A DNA stretch of 64,000 nucleotides from a virus. Position numbers and translations under genes: made by a program. Below are positions 49,727 through 58,058 of the stretch, in pieces. The stretch covers positions 19,535 to 83,534 of the IMG/VR virus record IMGVR_UViG_3300042561_001059; one strand, written 5' to 3'. How positions within the stretch are numbered: position 1 is the stretch's first letter; every line of letters starts with the position of its first letter. Under the pieces are notes generated by a model. The model did not search any database, had not been told where the DNA came from, and worked only from the letters and a program-made list of their open reading frames with translations.

Positions 49727-50509
49727 TTATTTTAAGCGTCCTTCAAACGCACGCTTAAGCAACGCAAGTTGCGTCTGTGTTAAATCTTCAGAGGAAGGTG
49801 GTTTAATGCCGCGCTTAAACACATCCTCTCCAATCATTGTTGGAGGAATCTGACCTGGTGCACTTACGCCAAGTTGCTGTGCGTTTGCACCAAGGCCAAA
49901 GGCATTTATACTTGCGCCCTGAGCTGCTCCAGGGAATGGAACACCTGCTTGCTCACTGGCTTGTTGATAAAAGGTTTGCGTGATTCCAGGGATGTCCTTA
50001 CCAAAGACCTGAGAACCTGACATTGCTGCCGATGTTTGGTAACCTGTCTGCCCTGGACGTAAGCGAGAAGCAAGGCTTGGGTTTGTGGTGGCCCAGATCT
50101 GCAAACCAATCCGTTCTTTTTCTTCTGGTGTTGTAGCCGTGTTATATGCCTTTGTTAAGTCTGCAACTTGATATTTTTTAAAGAGCGGATCTTGCTCTGT
50201 CATCTGAGCGATACGAGAACGCTCTTGGCTTTCTGCTCTTTGCTCTGGGGCACTCATGGGCGGAGAAGCTGCTTGTGCAGGTGCTTTTCCCATCTCTTGA
50301 TATTGAGCAAACCTTTTATTGCGATCAGCTTCACCAGAAGGATTTCTTTGAAGAAACTCTGGGTTGACAACGGGACGATTTTGAATATTTGATATGTTCC
50401 CTCCAAATTCAGTTGTAATACCTGTACGTGGTAACAAACCAAACCTACGAAGCTGGCTCGTGATTCCCGTCGAAACGTTTAAAAGAGGATCAAAAGCAAT
50501 CATCGCCAA
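49727..50509 (-). CDS. Hypothetical virion-region protein, 260 aa
   Basis: Not recognised. Gln/Ala/Pro-rich with charged helices, like minor head or internal proteins. Overlaps the upstream gene by 10 nt. Confidence 0.65.
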   Translation of the reverse strand: MAMIAFDPLLNVSTGITSQLRRFGLLPRTGITTEFGGNISNIQNRPVVNPEFLQRNPSGEADRNKRFAQYQEMGKAPAQAASPPMSAPEQRAESQERSRIAQMTEQDPLFKKYQVADLTKAYNTATTPEEKERIGLQIWATTNPSLASRLRPGQTGYQTSAAMSGSQVFGKDIPGITQTFYQQASEQAGVPFPGAAQGASINAFGLGANAQQLGVSAPGQIPPTMIGEDVFKRGIKPPSSEDLTQTQLALLKRAFEGRLK

Positions 50510-50961
50510 ACCTGGTGTAAATAGATGCGAGAACCTACACTTGTATCGGCAGGACCTGGAAGCGCCTGAATAAATTCAGCACCAGATCTTTCATACCGAT
50601 AGCGTGCTTGAAAAGGATCTTTGTAGTTGGGAACGTAAAGAATATGTGCTAAACGATTTGTTTCGTACAGATAAATTTCATCCCAAACTTTTAATGCCTC
50701 TTTGGCATTACTAGAACGAATCGTACGATCAACGTCGCCTACGATATTCTCAACGCGAGTAGAAGGCGTGAGTGCAACTTCGGTTTTCTTTTCAGCCGTA
50801 TCACAACGACCTAATTGAATAACGATTTTGTCATAGAAGTACGAATCAGGAACTGTATTCATAGCTTCTTCCAGACGAGCGTAGTCACCCGCTGGAACAG
50901 AAACCACGTAGTAACCTAGATGGTACCTGACTCTACTTTTTTCAAAATCACTGAGCTGCAC
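50500..50961 (-). CDS. Probable head-tail connector-region protein, 153 aa
   Basis: A compact alpha/beta protein (RVRYHLGYYVVSVPAGDYARL, WDEIYLYETNRLAHILYV) of a kind placed between capsid and tail genes in phages. Position and size suit an adaptor or completion protein, but no fold signature is decisive. A TATAATAAAAATTAAAT stretch lies upstream. Confidence 0.5.
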   Translation of the reverse strand: MQLSDFEKSRVRYHLGYYVVSVPAGDYARLEEAMNTVPDSYFYDKIVIQLGRCDTAEKKTEVALTPSTRVENIVGDVDRTIRSSNAKEALKVWDEIYLYETNRLAHILYVPNYKDPFQARYRYERSGAEFIQALPGPADTSVGSRIYLHQVWR

Positions 50962-51001
50962 AGCTTGCGCCCTATTTAATTTTTATTATAAGTTGACGTA
51001 A

Positions 51002-51688
51002 TCAAGCAAATAGTTGCATTGCCTGTTCTGGACTAATTCCCATGGAAGAATAAGGAGTTAAAGTATCAAGCAATGATTGCTGTCTGTTTTGCTTTGCTTG
51101 ATTAAGTGCATTAGAAATTAAAACATCTTTTAAGGTCTGTTGCTTACCAAATAAAGCATCCATCAACCTATCATTTCTTTCTTTATTTTGTTGCGTATTG
51201 TCACCAGGGAGAGCTAGTGGGTTAGGTACTGCAGAAGAACCAACTGCTGCTTTCTGACCAGGTTCTGTGTGTAAAAATCTAATTTCGTAAGGATTACCTT
51301 GGGTATCTGTGGTTTGCAGTGATCCAAACCCTGCATCTGGTCTGTATGTTCCATAGCCTTTATAGGCGAGTGGTGTACCAGCGCTTAAGCTGATATCAAT
51401 ACCCTCATGAAAGGTTGAAGCTCCTGCCGTAGGTGCAGCCCTCTTACCGTATTCAGACGTAACTGGAAAATTCCACTTCCAATCTTGGCCTTGCTGTTGA
51501 ACTAAAGGGATTTGATCTTTACCAACTAAAACATTCTGAAGCAGAGTCTTAGCTGTTCGTGGATCAATCTTTTTACCTTTCTGAGCCCCAAACTGAGGTA
51601 TAACCCTTACGTCCAGGTGAGCACCAGTAGATGGAAATATGTCTTTACTTGGATCAACAATCCTACCCGCTGGAATTAAACCTGCCAT
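51002..51688 (-). CDS. M23-type metallopeptidase-like protein, 228 aa
   Basis: Residues ~75-142 follow the M23 endopeptidase pattern: FPVTSEYGKR, FHEGIDIS (His94 and Asp98 as zinc ligands), GTPLAYKGYG, and FLH (His140). It would cut peptidoglycan cross-bridges, probably as a virion-carried enzyme. The C-terminal 70 residues are Gln-rich. It has its own promoter-like motif just behind a terminator. Confidence 0.65.
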   Translation of the reverse strand: MAGLIPAGRIVDPSKDIFPSTGAHLDVRVIPQFGAQKGKKIDPRTAKTLLQNVLVGKDQIPLVQQQGQDWKWNFPVTSEYGKRAAPTAGASTFHEGIDISLSAGTPLAYKGYGTYRPDAGFGSLQTTDTQGNPYEIRFLHTEPGQKAAVGSSAVPNPLALPGDNTQQNKERNDRLMDALFGKQQTLKDVLISNALNQAKQNRQQSLLDTLTPYSSMGISPEQAMQLFA

Positions 51689-51694
51689 TATCTT

Positions 51695-51711
51695 GTTTTC
51701 TTTTTATTCTA
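51695..51711 (-). promoter_or_regulatory. Promoter-like motif TAGAATAAAAAGAAAAC
   Basis: Minus-strand copy of the repeated motif, 6 nt before the M23 gene's ATG and directly after the terminator's T run. Confidence 0.45.
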
Positions 51712-51740
51712 AAACTAAAAACCCCTGGTTTCCCAGGGGC
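51711..51740 (-). terminator. Intrinsic terminator after HhH gene
   Basis: On the minus strand a 7-bp GC-rich stem (CCCCTGG with CCAGGGG, GAAA loop) is followed by TTTTTAGTTTT. It ends the capsid-side transcript after the 51757 gene. Confidence 0.85.
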
Positions 51741-51756
51741 GAACAGGAGATGTAGT

Positions 51757-52188
51757 TTAGACTCGAATTAAATCAGCGGCAAAAACCGAATCCCAATCAA
51801 CTCTTTTAATTTGGCGTAACTGTTCGAGGTTACTGAATCTTTCACCGGAAAGTGACAGTTGCAAATCTTTAATTTCTCGAGCAGTCTTGAGACCAATTCC
51901 CTTAATATGGTCTGCAATCATCTGTGCAGTAGCACCGTTGATATTAAGACGTGTATCGGGAGGGAAGTTGCGTGGCTCTTCGTTAGCCGCCTTATCTTTT
52001 ACCTGAAGAGTTTTTACTTTCTTTGTTGCAGGTTCGTCAGGCGAAAGTTCGGTTCTATAAGCGGTGTAAAGACGACCGTCCTGGTCTTCAACCATAAACC
52101 AATCGCCGTTATCCCATTCGCTAATGATTCGAACTCTCGCACCTGTTTTACAGTGACGATGTAAGATTTCTTCAGAAAGAATTGACAT
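51757..52188 (-). CDS. Helix-hairpin-helix protein, ComEA-like, 143 aa
   Basis: N-terminal ~45 residues form a small beta domain (RVRIISEWDNGDWFMVEDQD, SH3-like). The C-terminal half has two HhH-type units, LNINGATAQMIADHIKGIG and LSGERFSNLEQLRQIKRVD, as in ComEA-type DNA-binding proteins. It probably binds DNA non-specifically in assembly or after entry. Its start codon directly abuts a 9-bp hairpin. Confidence 0.7.
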   Translation of the reverse strand: MSILSEEILHRHCKTGARVRIISEWDNGDWFMVEDQDGRLYTAYRTELSPDEPATKKVKTLQVKDKAANEEPRNFPPDTRLNINGATAQMIADHIKGIGLKTAREIKDLQLSLSGERFSNLEQLRQIKRVDWDSVFAADLIRV

Positions 52189-52213
52189 GGGACCAGAAAA
52201 TATGTCTGGTCCC
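52189..52213 (-). promoter_or_regulatory. Hairpin abutting a start codon
   Basis: A perfect 9-bp inverted repeat (GGGACCAGA/TCTGGTCCC, 7-nt loop) whose 3' end touches the ATG at 52188. It fills the intergenic gap after the capsid-side gene. It leaves no room for a ribosome site, so it should limit translation of the HhH gene or mark the 3' end of the upstream message. No T run follows. Confidence 0.7.
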
Positions 52214-52225
52214 AGTTTAGCCTAA

Positions 52226-53017
52226 TCAGCTAACAGTGCGACCCAGGAGGTAATCTTCGATGTCCTCGTAGCCAGGGGCTTCATCAGGTTGGATGTAGCA
52301 CACTTCAACAACGAAGTAGCCAGTGCGACCGGCGTTCTTGTCATCAGAAGAAATGTACCAACCACCAGAAGTGACGATACCAGTGGCAGTATCACGGGAC
52401 AGCACTTTATAAGTTGCTGCACCAGTGAGCTGCTTGTAGACGTTGCCAGCGTTAACACCAGCAGCACCAGTAGCAGTCAGAGCAGGAACTGCGCTAACAG
52501 AAGCCGAACCACCGGCAAAGAAGATTTCACCAGCTTGACTACCCGCAACAGTAGAAGTCAGGTTAGCTTGTGAAACAGCTTCACCGACGCCACCGCTGGA
52601 GGTCAGGCCAGTAGCAAAGGTCATGGTGTTACCAGTGGCAGCATAGATGCCAGAAGCAACACGACCGTCACCCCAACCGGAGGCAACCGAAATGGTAGCG
52701 CGATAAACGTAAACGGGAAGAGTGGAAGAACCGCTAATCACCATTCCAGTGATATCGGTACGGGTGTCATCGTTCCTGTAAGGGGAGGGAACAATAACAT
52801 TACCGGAAGCAATGGCGCCATCACCAGAGATATTGGTAACGGCAACATAACCACGCTGTTGGAAATAACGATAGCCAGGGATAGCCAGCACCGAAGTGGG
52901 GCCACCTTTCGAACCATCATTGCTGCCGCTGCCATCGGTATCAATGTTCTTGTACCAACCGTTCAGCGGTTCTGCCCAGTTGCCGGGGAAGATTTTTTTA
53001 GACGAGAGATAGGTCAT
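52226..53017 (-). CDS. Putative capsid decoration/structural protein, 263 aa
   Basis: Gly/Ala/Ser/Thr-rich beta protein (SGSSTLPVYVYRATISVASG, GWYISSDDKNAGRTGYFVVE), 34 nt downstream of the major capsid gene. Position and composition suit a capsid head-decoration or immunoglobulin-like protein. Codon use is GC-richer than neighbours, like the capsid gene, consistent with high expression. Confidence 0.6.
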   Translation of the reverse strand: MTYLSSKKIFPGNWAEPLNGWYKNIDTDGSGSNDGSKGGPTSVLAIPGYRYFQQRGYVAVTNISGDGAIASGNVIVPSPYRNDDTRTDITGMVISGSSTLPVYVYRATISVASGWGDGRVASGIYAATGNTMTFATGLTSSGGVGEAVSQANLTSTVAGSQAGEIFFAGGSASVSAVPALTATGAAGVNAGNVYKQLTGAATYKVLSRDTATGIVTSGGWYISSDDKNAGRTGYFVVEVCYIQPDEAPGYEDIEDYLLGRTVS

Positions 53018-53051
53018 TTATTTCTCCGTATGGTTTATTTATGTTTACTTA

Positions 53052-54215
53052 TCAAACAGTGCCGTCGTCAGAAACGAAGCTGTAGGCAGTAGTGATGAAG
53101 TCTTTGTTAAGAACTTCGAAGCCAGCATACAGTTGCCAGATCAGAATAATAAAGCGACTGAAGTCGTCGTTATTGTTGATCAGCACCTGAGCGTTAGGAC
53201 CACCAATGCCAACACCAACGGCCTGGGGACCGAAGAAGAAACCTTGAGCAACTTCCTGGGCGCTGTAAGAAGCGATATCAGTGAAAGAAGCTTGAATGGT
53301 TTTGCTGGGGAAGTTGGTCGACTCGAAAAACTTCACGCCTTCAAACTGGACGCCAGTCGGCATGACGGGTTCACCAGCCAGGAAGTAGGCCTGACCAGCC
53401 TGCGGACCCATATAGAAGCTGGCATTGTTAGGCATCATGGGGTTGCCCATGTACATGCCTTGACCAGGGTTACCGGCGTAACGAGCGATCTCACGGAAGT
53501 CAGGATCACGACGCAGATGCATCATGAAAGTAGGATCGCAGATGCAACGATACAGACCATCAGTAAAGGTCGGAACGTTACGCTTACGCATATCCTTAAC
53601 AACAGTCAGCAGGTCGGTACGAACCGAAAACTGTTGAATATCTGCAGTGTATTGAGCGGCGGTGTAAGCGATTTGACCAGAAGAGTTTTTGGTCTTACCA
53701 CCAGGGAAGTAGTAACCACCTTGGCTGGTAGAAGCAGCGCCATTAGCTTCGGCTTTGGCAAGTTCGTCAATGAAGACGCGGTCACGCCAACGGCGATAGT
53801 CGTCAAGCAGAGTCAGGCTGCCGATCGACTGGTGGAACATGTTCAGGTTGCCGGTATCCAGCAGCAGGCGCTGGGCGGTAACCAGAGTTTCACGAGCAAT
53901 CTTAAAGGTAGAAGGCTGGGTCGGGTCGCCCGGATCAGCGGGGCCAGTGTATTCCTTAAGCACCACCAGGACTTTCTCCTTGGTGATGTTACGGCTATTG
54001 GCAGTACCAATGGTTTGGTCAGCAATACGCTCACGGCTGTCCTTAGTACCAGGGGTACCCCAGAACTTATAGCGATCGAGCTGAACGGTTTGACCAGGTT
54101 GACGAGTGAAGTCGTGAACAACAACAGGCTCTACGGCCATTTCGCAGATGTATGCCGGGTGGGGGCGATACAGTTCTGCACCCAAAATCTTGGGGAAATC
54201 GGTATCAAGAAACAC
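53052..54215 (-). CDS. Major capsid protein, 387 aa
   Basis: Forms the head shell. Identified by position (portal, scaffold, capsid order), length and the N4-gp56/HK97-fold-like profile: N-terminal arm with MAVEPVVVHDFTRQPGQTV, a central RWRDRVFIDELAKAEANG, and a C-terminal RFIILIWQLYAGFEVL strand region. Starts with GTG 54215, with GGAGGA 10 nt upstream. GC-rich codons suggest high expression. A 94-nt leader with several hairpins precedes it. Confidence 0.8.
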   Translation of the reverse strand: MFLDTDFPKILGAELYRPHPAYICEMAVEPVVVHDFTRQPGQTVQLDRYKFWGTPGTKDSRERIADQTIGTANSRNITKEKVLVVLKEYTGPADPGDPTQPSTFKIARETLVTAQRLLLDTGNLNMFHQSIGSLTLLDDYRRWRDRVFIDELAKAEANGAASTSQGGYYFPGGKTKNSSGQIAYTAAQYTADIQQFSVRTDLLTVVKDMRKRNVPTFTDGLYRCICDPTFMMHLRRDPDFREIARYAGNPGQGMYMGNPMMPNNASFYMGPQAGQAYFLAGEPVMPTGVQFEGVKFFESTNFPSKTIQASFTDIASYSAQEVAQGFFFGPQAVGVGIGGPNAQVLINNNDDFSRFIILIWQLYAGFEVLNKDFITTAYSFVSDDGTV

Positions 54216-54261
54216 TTTAGTTTATCCTCCAGTACGCAGGACTTTGTCGGGTGAAAGATTC

Positions 54262-54314
54262 AGACAAGAAATGTCTTATCTAAAACAAATTTTAGCAGTT
54301 GATAATTTATCAAC
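54262..54314 (-). promoter_or_regulatory. Structured leader of the capsid gene
   Basis: Three consecutive inverted repeats: a 17-nt perfect palindrome GTTGATAATTTATCAAC (54298-54314, overlapping the upstream stop codon), CTAAAA...TTTTAG (54280-54295) and GACA...TGTC (54263-54275). Together they precede the GGAGGA ribosome site of the most highly expressed gene. They may stabilise or process the message. Confidence 0.5.
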
Positions 54315-54942
54315 TAATGTAACGCAAAGTAGGAGTACTTGCGCGTGCCATAGGTGTATTACTAGACCCCGCAAGTTCGGGATCAGTAATTACATTTTGA
54401 TTGAATCCAGGGAGACCAGTCATCTGTGCGATGTTTGAAACACCGCCACCAACCATGCCACCTAAGGCTCCAGCTCCTAATAGATAGCTGGGAATACCAA
54501 CGGCATTTTGAGCTGTCTGCATTCTTCGCAAACCGGTTTTCATGTCTGCTCTCATTTGAGCGGGATCGCCTCCTTCGCGCACAGCAGAGTTTAAAAAGTC
54601 TCTTACAATTTCAGCTTGTTTAATTTCTTGAGGAGACATTTCGGCCTTGCGTGCAACAGCTCCGGGATTCTGCAGGCTAACATTGCCAATGTTTCTCAAA
54701 GCACTTGTTGCGCTAGTGCGAAATCTAGGAATTTGACTTCCTAAGGCCGCTCCGAGTGCACCAGCACCAATAGCTTCAGTAAGTAAACGACCTTGTTCTT
54801 CTTTATTTGCCTCACCAGTTAACACATTACCGGCGGTTGCTAAACCACCGGCAAGTGCAGCACCAGCTAAGGCTGAAGGGATGGGTCGTTTGCCAATAGA
54901 AGCAGCGATATCGCTGGCATATTTACCGGCTAAATTGAACAT
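54310..54942 (-). CDS. Gly/Ala-rich hydrophobic virion-region protein, 210 aa
   Basis: Two hydrophobic Gly/Ala-rich stretches (SALAGAALAGGLATAG near residue 23; YLLGAGALGGMVGGG near residue 153) separated by a charged helical part. Glycine-zipper-like segments suggest membrane insertion, as in ejection proteins, though the position between scaffold and capsid genes is unusual. No family recognised. Confidence 0.6.
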   Translation of the reverse strand: MFNLAGKYASDIAASIGKRPIPSALAGAALAGGLATAGNVLTGEANKEEQGRLLTEAIGAGALGAALGSQIPRFRTSATSALRNIGNVSLQNPGAVARKAEMSPQEIKQAEIVRDFLNSAVREGGDPAQMRADMKTGLRRMQTAQNAVGIPSYLLGAGALGGMVGGGVSNIAQMTGLPGFNQNVITDPELAGSSNTPMARASTPTLRYIS

Positions 54943-54943
54943 C

Positions 54944-55909
54944 TCACTCCATCACAAACAGTTTGTTAGCCAGGACTTGAGGCTGAGCTTGGTTGATGAC
55001 GCGCCAGGCATTCTGGGGATCGCGTGCCATCACTTCGTTAAAGGTGCCCCAGAAATTTTCAGGTTGCTGAGGAGTGGCGGCAGTAGGGGGAGCAGGGAGT
55101 TGGCCGTATTGGGGATTAACGGGTTCCGTGCGGTAACCAGGAGTTTCCAATTGTTGTTCGTTTTCGTAAACGGGATAGGGACCTTCAGGACCGAAGAACT
55201 TCAGCGTGTAATCGCTGAGAACATCGGGGTTGGTCAGAATTTCGTTATAAGCTAGGTTCTCTTGATGCTCGTTGACTGCGAACTGAGCGTATCCCTGGAT
55301 CGTCTCACTTGCGCGGCTTCCCCACGCGACGGCGCTGTCCAGCATTTGCTCCAGGTTCAGAGCGTAGTTGTTCAGAATTGCCGGAGCTTCGACCCCGAAC
55401 GCGTCCATCACCTGACGGCTTTCCTGGCTCATTCCCACCAAGTCGGCTACCTGCTCCAAGGACGGAGCTGAGGAGGTTTGGGAAGAGTTGGGCGAGTAAG
55501 CCTGGTTGGGCGACCATGTCTGCGGAGCCGATTGTTGCGTAACTTGGCTGCTGACCTGACCGTAATTCGCCGGGGTAAACTGAGTCGTCGGCGCGGAGGA
55601 CTGACCCTGGAACGGGGATTGAACTGGTGCGCTCAGTAGATTCACCACCTTGTTGAACGCCGATTCCCACGGGTTGCCCTGGGCTTCCGCTGGTTGGGAT
55701 TGGGGGGCGTACTGAGTAGGGGCGGATTGGTAGCTGGGGCTCGCCTGGGGTACCGCTTGGGGGTAACTCGTACCCACCTGATACGCTTGAGGCGCCACCT
55801 GGTAGCTGACCTGTTGGTTGGACGGAGCCGGAGTCACGTAACTGCTGGGAGCTACGGCCACTGGTGCTTGGCTCGTCTGTGGGATCGATTGGACGGTAGC
55901 GTCCTGCAT
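54944..55909 (-). CDS. Capsid scaffolding protein candidate, 321 aa
   Basis: A Pro/Gln/Ser/Ala-rich disordered first half (residues 1-165), then a helical region (LNLEQMLDSAVAWGSRASET) and a Pro-rich acidic end, as in T7-like scaffolds. The place between portal and capsid genes supports this. A GGAG ribosome site lies 7 nt before ATG 55909. Its first 605 nt are also read as the portal C-terminus in another frame. Confidence 0.7.
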   Translation of the reverse strand: MQDATVQSIPQTSQAPVAVAPSSYVTPAPSNQQVSYQVAPQAYQVGTSYPQAVPQASPSYQSAPTQYAPQSQPAEAQGNPWESAFNKVVNLLSAPVQSPFQGQSSAPTTQFTPANYGQVSSQVTQQSAPQTWSPNQAYSPNSSQTSSAPSLEQVADLVGMSQESRQVMDAFGVEAPAILNNYALNLEQMLDSAVAWGSRASETIQGYAQFAVNEHQENLAYNEILTNPDVLSDYTLKFFGPEGPYPVYENEQQLETPGYRTEPVNPQYGQLPAPPTAATPQQPENFWGTFNEVMARDPQNAWRVINQAQPQVLANKLFVME

Positions 55910-57659
55910 AACTCATCTCCTTTTGTAAAGCTTCGAGAGTTCGATACAGATAAGGGGTTAAATCCAGTCTTGGATCCGCAGCCATCGGTAAGTCCGGTGA
56001 TTGCGGGTGAGGGGTCTGCATCATGCCTCCCACCAAGCGAGCGAATGAAGAATATGCATTCTGCAATTCACCCACCATCCTGAACGGGAACCCAGATAAC
56101 ATCTCGGCCCGCTCCTCATCCGTTTTTGACGGGAAGAGGTATTTCAGTGCTTCAATGCTATCAACACCTAATTCTTGTAAGTTGCGTACCACGATGGAGT
56201 TGTTAAGGATGTCCTGAGTGGAATCCTCGTAAACGGGACCAAGCCAACGCCACTGAATCGTGATGTCACCATCGGGAATAAGGCCCAACACTCCTGGTGG
56301 AATTTGTTGGGTCTTAACGCAAGCCATCATCAGACGTTTGATTTGTTCATCAAACCCACTAAGAGCGGCTCGATATAGCTGCACTTCATCTGATGACGCG
56401 TCATCGGGTGGCTCGATGGGTTTTTCAAGTCCTGCAGCGGCAGCAAGTGTTTCCTTAAATAAGCGCTCTTCTTGGAAAATGATTAGCTCAAGGCAGCGGC
56501 AAATACCGTACGTATAAACGGCAGTTGCTTTTTTCTTTGATGTAGCAGCTACACGACCAAATAACGATTTGTATTCCGTTGCTGTGACACCAGCAGAAAT
56601 TGAAAGCTCGTCAACACCACCCAGGGCGGTACGTATCTCTTCTCGATACTGACGAGCAAATGCGTTTTGATCTCCAGTAATGGCATCTGGAACGATATAA
56701 CCAACTCGATCGTTTGGTTCCAGGTTTGCAATAATGCGTGGAACCCTGATCTGACCATCAACACCTCGACTGATGGGATCAGATTTAAAGGTTGACCGAC
56801 TCAATGCGGAGCCACTAGCAAAGCCTGAGTTGGCTGCAATGGAAGGACGCTGGACGACACCATCCCCACCTGACTCAATCAGATCAGTCTTGGGACGGGA
56901 AGAAAGAAGAGTTGGGTTGCCAAAGAATTGAACGTTTTTCCGCATCGTGCGGATCATTTCATCGTGCGTAACAATGTGATTGGCAAGAGCATCAAACTCA
57001 CCAATACCTTCTGTAGAGAAGCCTTTAGGATTGTTAAAGATTTCTACACAGGGAATAAACCCGAGGGTATTTCTATAGGTCTTTGTTTTACCAGGGGCAA
57101 TGCCCATTGGTTGGTCAAAAGAAATCTCACCTTCAGAATGAGTTTCTTCAATGGATTTTCTTTTGATTGACAATCGAATATATCGTTTAGTGCCTTGACC
57201 GCCTAACGTTTCAAGACCAGAGACTGAAGACTGATTAATGTCTTGATTAAAACCAAAACCATTTTTGACTTTATAGCTGTATATGATGACGACCTCATCA
57301 AGCTCTCCATCGATGTTGTAATAGGAACGATACTCGTGTTTACGAAAGAAGTAAAGACGGTAATTATTTTGAGTAGGCCGAATATAAAACAATCCCTGGC
57401 CGTCGCACAAAAAGTAGTCCCAAATTGAATCGAGATGAGTGTCGATCTGATTGTATTTAATTACACGATCAATAAAATCTTTTCGTTGATTACCAAAATT
57501 GTCCTGAGCTGGAAAAAATTCGACACCCTGCCGGATGCCGAACATTTTCATTTGCGCCAGGTGGGCCGCAACAACGCCAGTATCTACGCCAATTCCACCG
57601 TCTTTTTCAAGGTAGGAATCAACAATTTCTTTGAGACGAGATTTAGCGTCGACAGCCAT
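55305..57659 (-). CDS. Portal protein with overprinted C-terminal extension, 784 aa
   Basis: The dodecameric connector through which DNA enters. Residues 1-~580 have the portal character: ANHIVTHDEMIRTMRKNVQFF (stem helix), GGVDELSISAGVTATEYKS, and WRWLGPVYEDS (wing). The last ~200 residues are Arg/Gly/Ser/Pro-rich and encoded by DNA that is also the start of the scaffold gene in another frame. The portal ORF has no stop there. Without it the length (~583) is normal for short-tailed phages. Confidence 0.75.
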   Translation of the reverse strand: MAVDAKSRLKEIVDSYLEKDGGIGVDTGVVAAHLAQMKMFGIRQGVEFFPAQDNFGNQRKDFIDRVIKYNQIDTHLDSIWDYFLCDGQGLFYIRPTQNNYRLYFFRKHEYRSYYNIDGELDEVVIIYSYKVKNGFGFNQDINQSSVSGLETLGGQGTKRYIRLSIKRKSIEETHSEGEISFDQPMGIAPGKTKTYRNTLGFIPCVEIFNNPKGFSTEGIGEFDALANHIVTHDEMIRTMRKNVQFFGNPTLLSSRPKTDLIESGGDGVVQRPSIAANSGFASGSALSRSTFKSDPISRGVDGQIRVPRIIANLEPNDRVGYIVPDAITGDQNAFARQYREEIRTALGGVDELSISAGVTATEYKSLFGRVAATSKKKATAVYTYGICRCLELIIFQEERLFKETLAAAAGLEKPIEPPDDASSDEVQLYRAALSGFDEQIKRLMMACVKTQQIPPGVLGLIPDGDITIQWRWLGPVYEDSTQDILNNSIVVRNLQELGVDSIEALKYLFPSKTDEERAEMLSGFPFRMVGELQNAYSSFARLVGGMMQTPHPQSPDLPMAADPRLDLTPYLYRTLEALQKEMSYAGRYRPIDPTDEPSTSGRSSQQLRDSGSVQPTGQLPGGASSVSGGYELPPSGTPGEPQLPIRPYSVRPPIPTSGSPGQPVGIGVQQGGESTERTSSIPVPGSVLRADDSVYPGELRSGQQPSYATIGSADMVAQPGLLAQLFPNLLSSVLGAGSRLGGNEPGKPSGDGRVRGRSSGNSEQLRSEPGANAGQRRRVGKPRK

Positions 57660-57700
57660 TAACTATTTTCAACCCAATGGAATTAGTTTAACAGTTTTGA

Positions 57701-58033
57701 TTAGAAAATATATTTATTTTGAAATCCTGCTGGAAGTTGCTGACCAAGTTGAGGTCCCATGTAAAATCCTGCATTGCCCATGGGATTCATACCTTGTGAT
57801 CCCATCGCAAGAGGAAGTTGTGGACCGGCTCCTGGCATAATTCCACGGCGCATTAGCTCGTCGTTTAGCTGTTGATTTTGTTGTGTTCCTCCTTCATAAA
57901 GGCGTTTGAGCTGCTCTCCTGATCTTCCTCCTAAAGCGCCTCTACCTTTATTAATATCAAAACTTGGATTACCAGCAACGAGCCTACCTGCGTTACCTAA
58001 ATAACCACCTTGAACACCTGGAGTACCAAACAT
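57701..58033 (-). CDS. Hypothetical Gly/Gln-rich protein, 110 aa
   Basis: Gly, Met and Gln-rich with a short charged helix (RSGEQLKRLYEGGTQQNQQL) and a low-complexity PMGNAGFYMGPQLG end; the last block resembles GNPMMPNNASFYMGPQAG in the capsid protein. No function known; a minor capsid or head-binding peptide is possible. Confidence 0.6.
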   Translation of the reverse strand: MFGTPGVQGGYLGNAGRLVAGNPSFDINKGRGALGGRSGEQLKRLYEGGTQQNQQLNDELMRRGIMPGAGPQLPLAMGSQGMNPMGNAGFYMGPQLGQQLPAGFQNKYIF

Positions 58034-58058
58034 ACGACTAACTTTTTCTGTTTCTATT

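Noticed and set aside
49581-49853. 90-codon plus-strand ORF in the gap near 49.6 kb
   Set aside because: It runs into the 49727-50509 gene on the opposite strand and lacks a start signal; the 61-codon minus-strand frame fits the gene order better.
53133-54254. Long 373-codon plus-strand ORF opposite the major capsid gene
   Set aside because: It mirrors the capsid gene, whose strong codon bias leaves few stops on the opposite strand. The product has repetitive low-information composition and no start signal, and the minus-strand product has capsid features.
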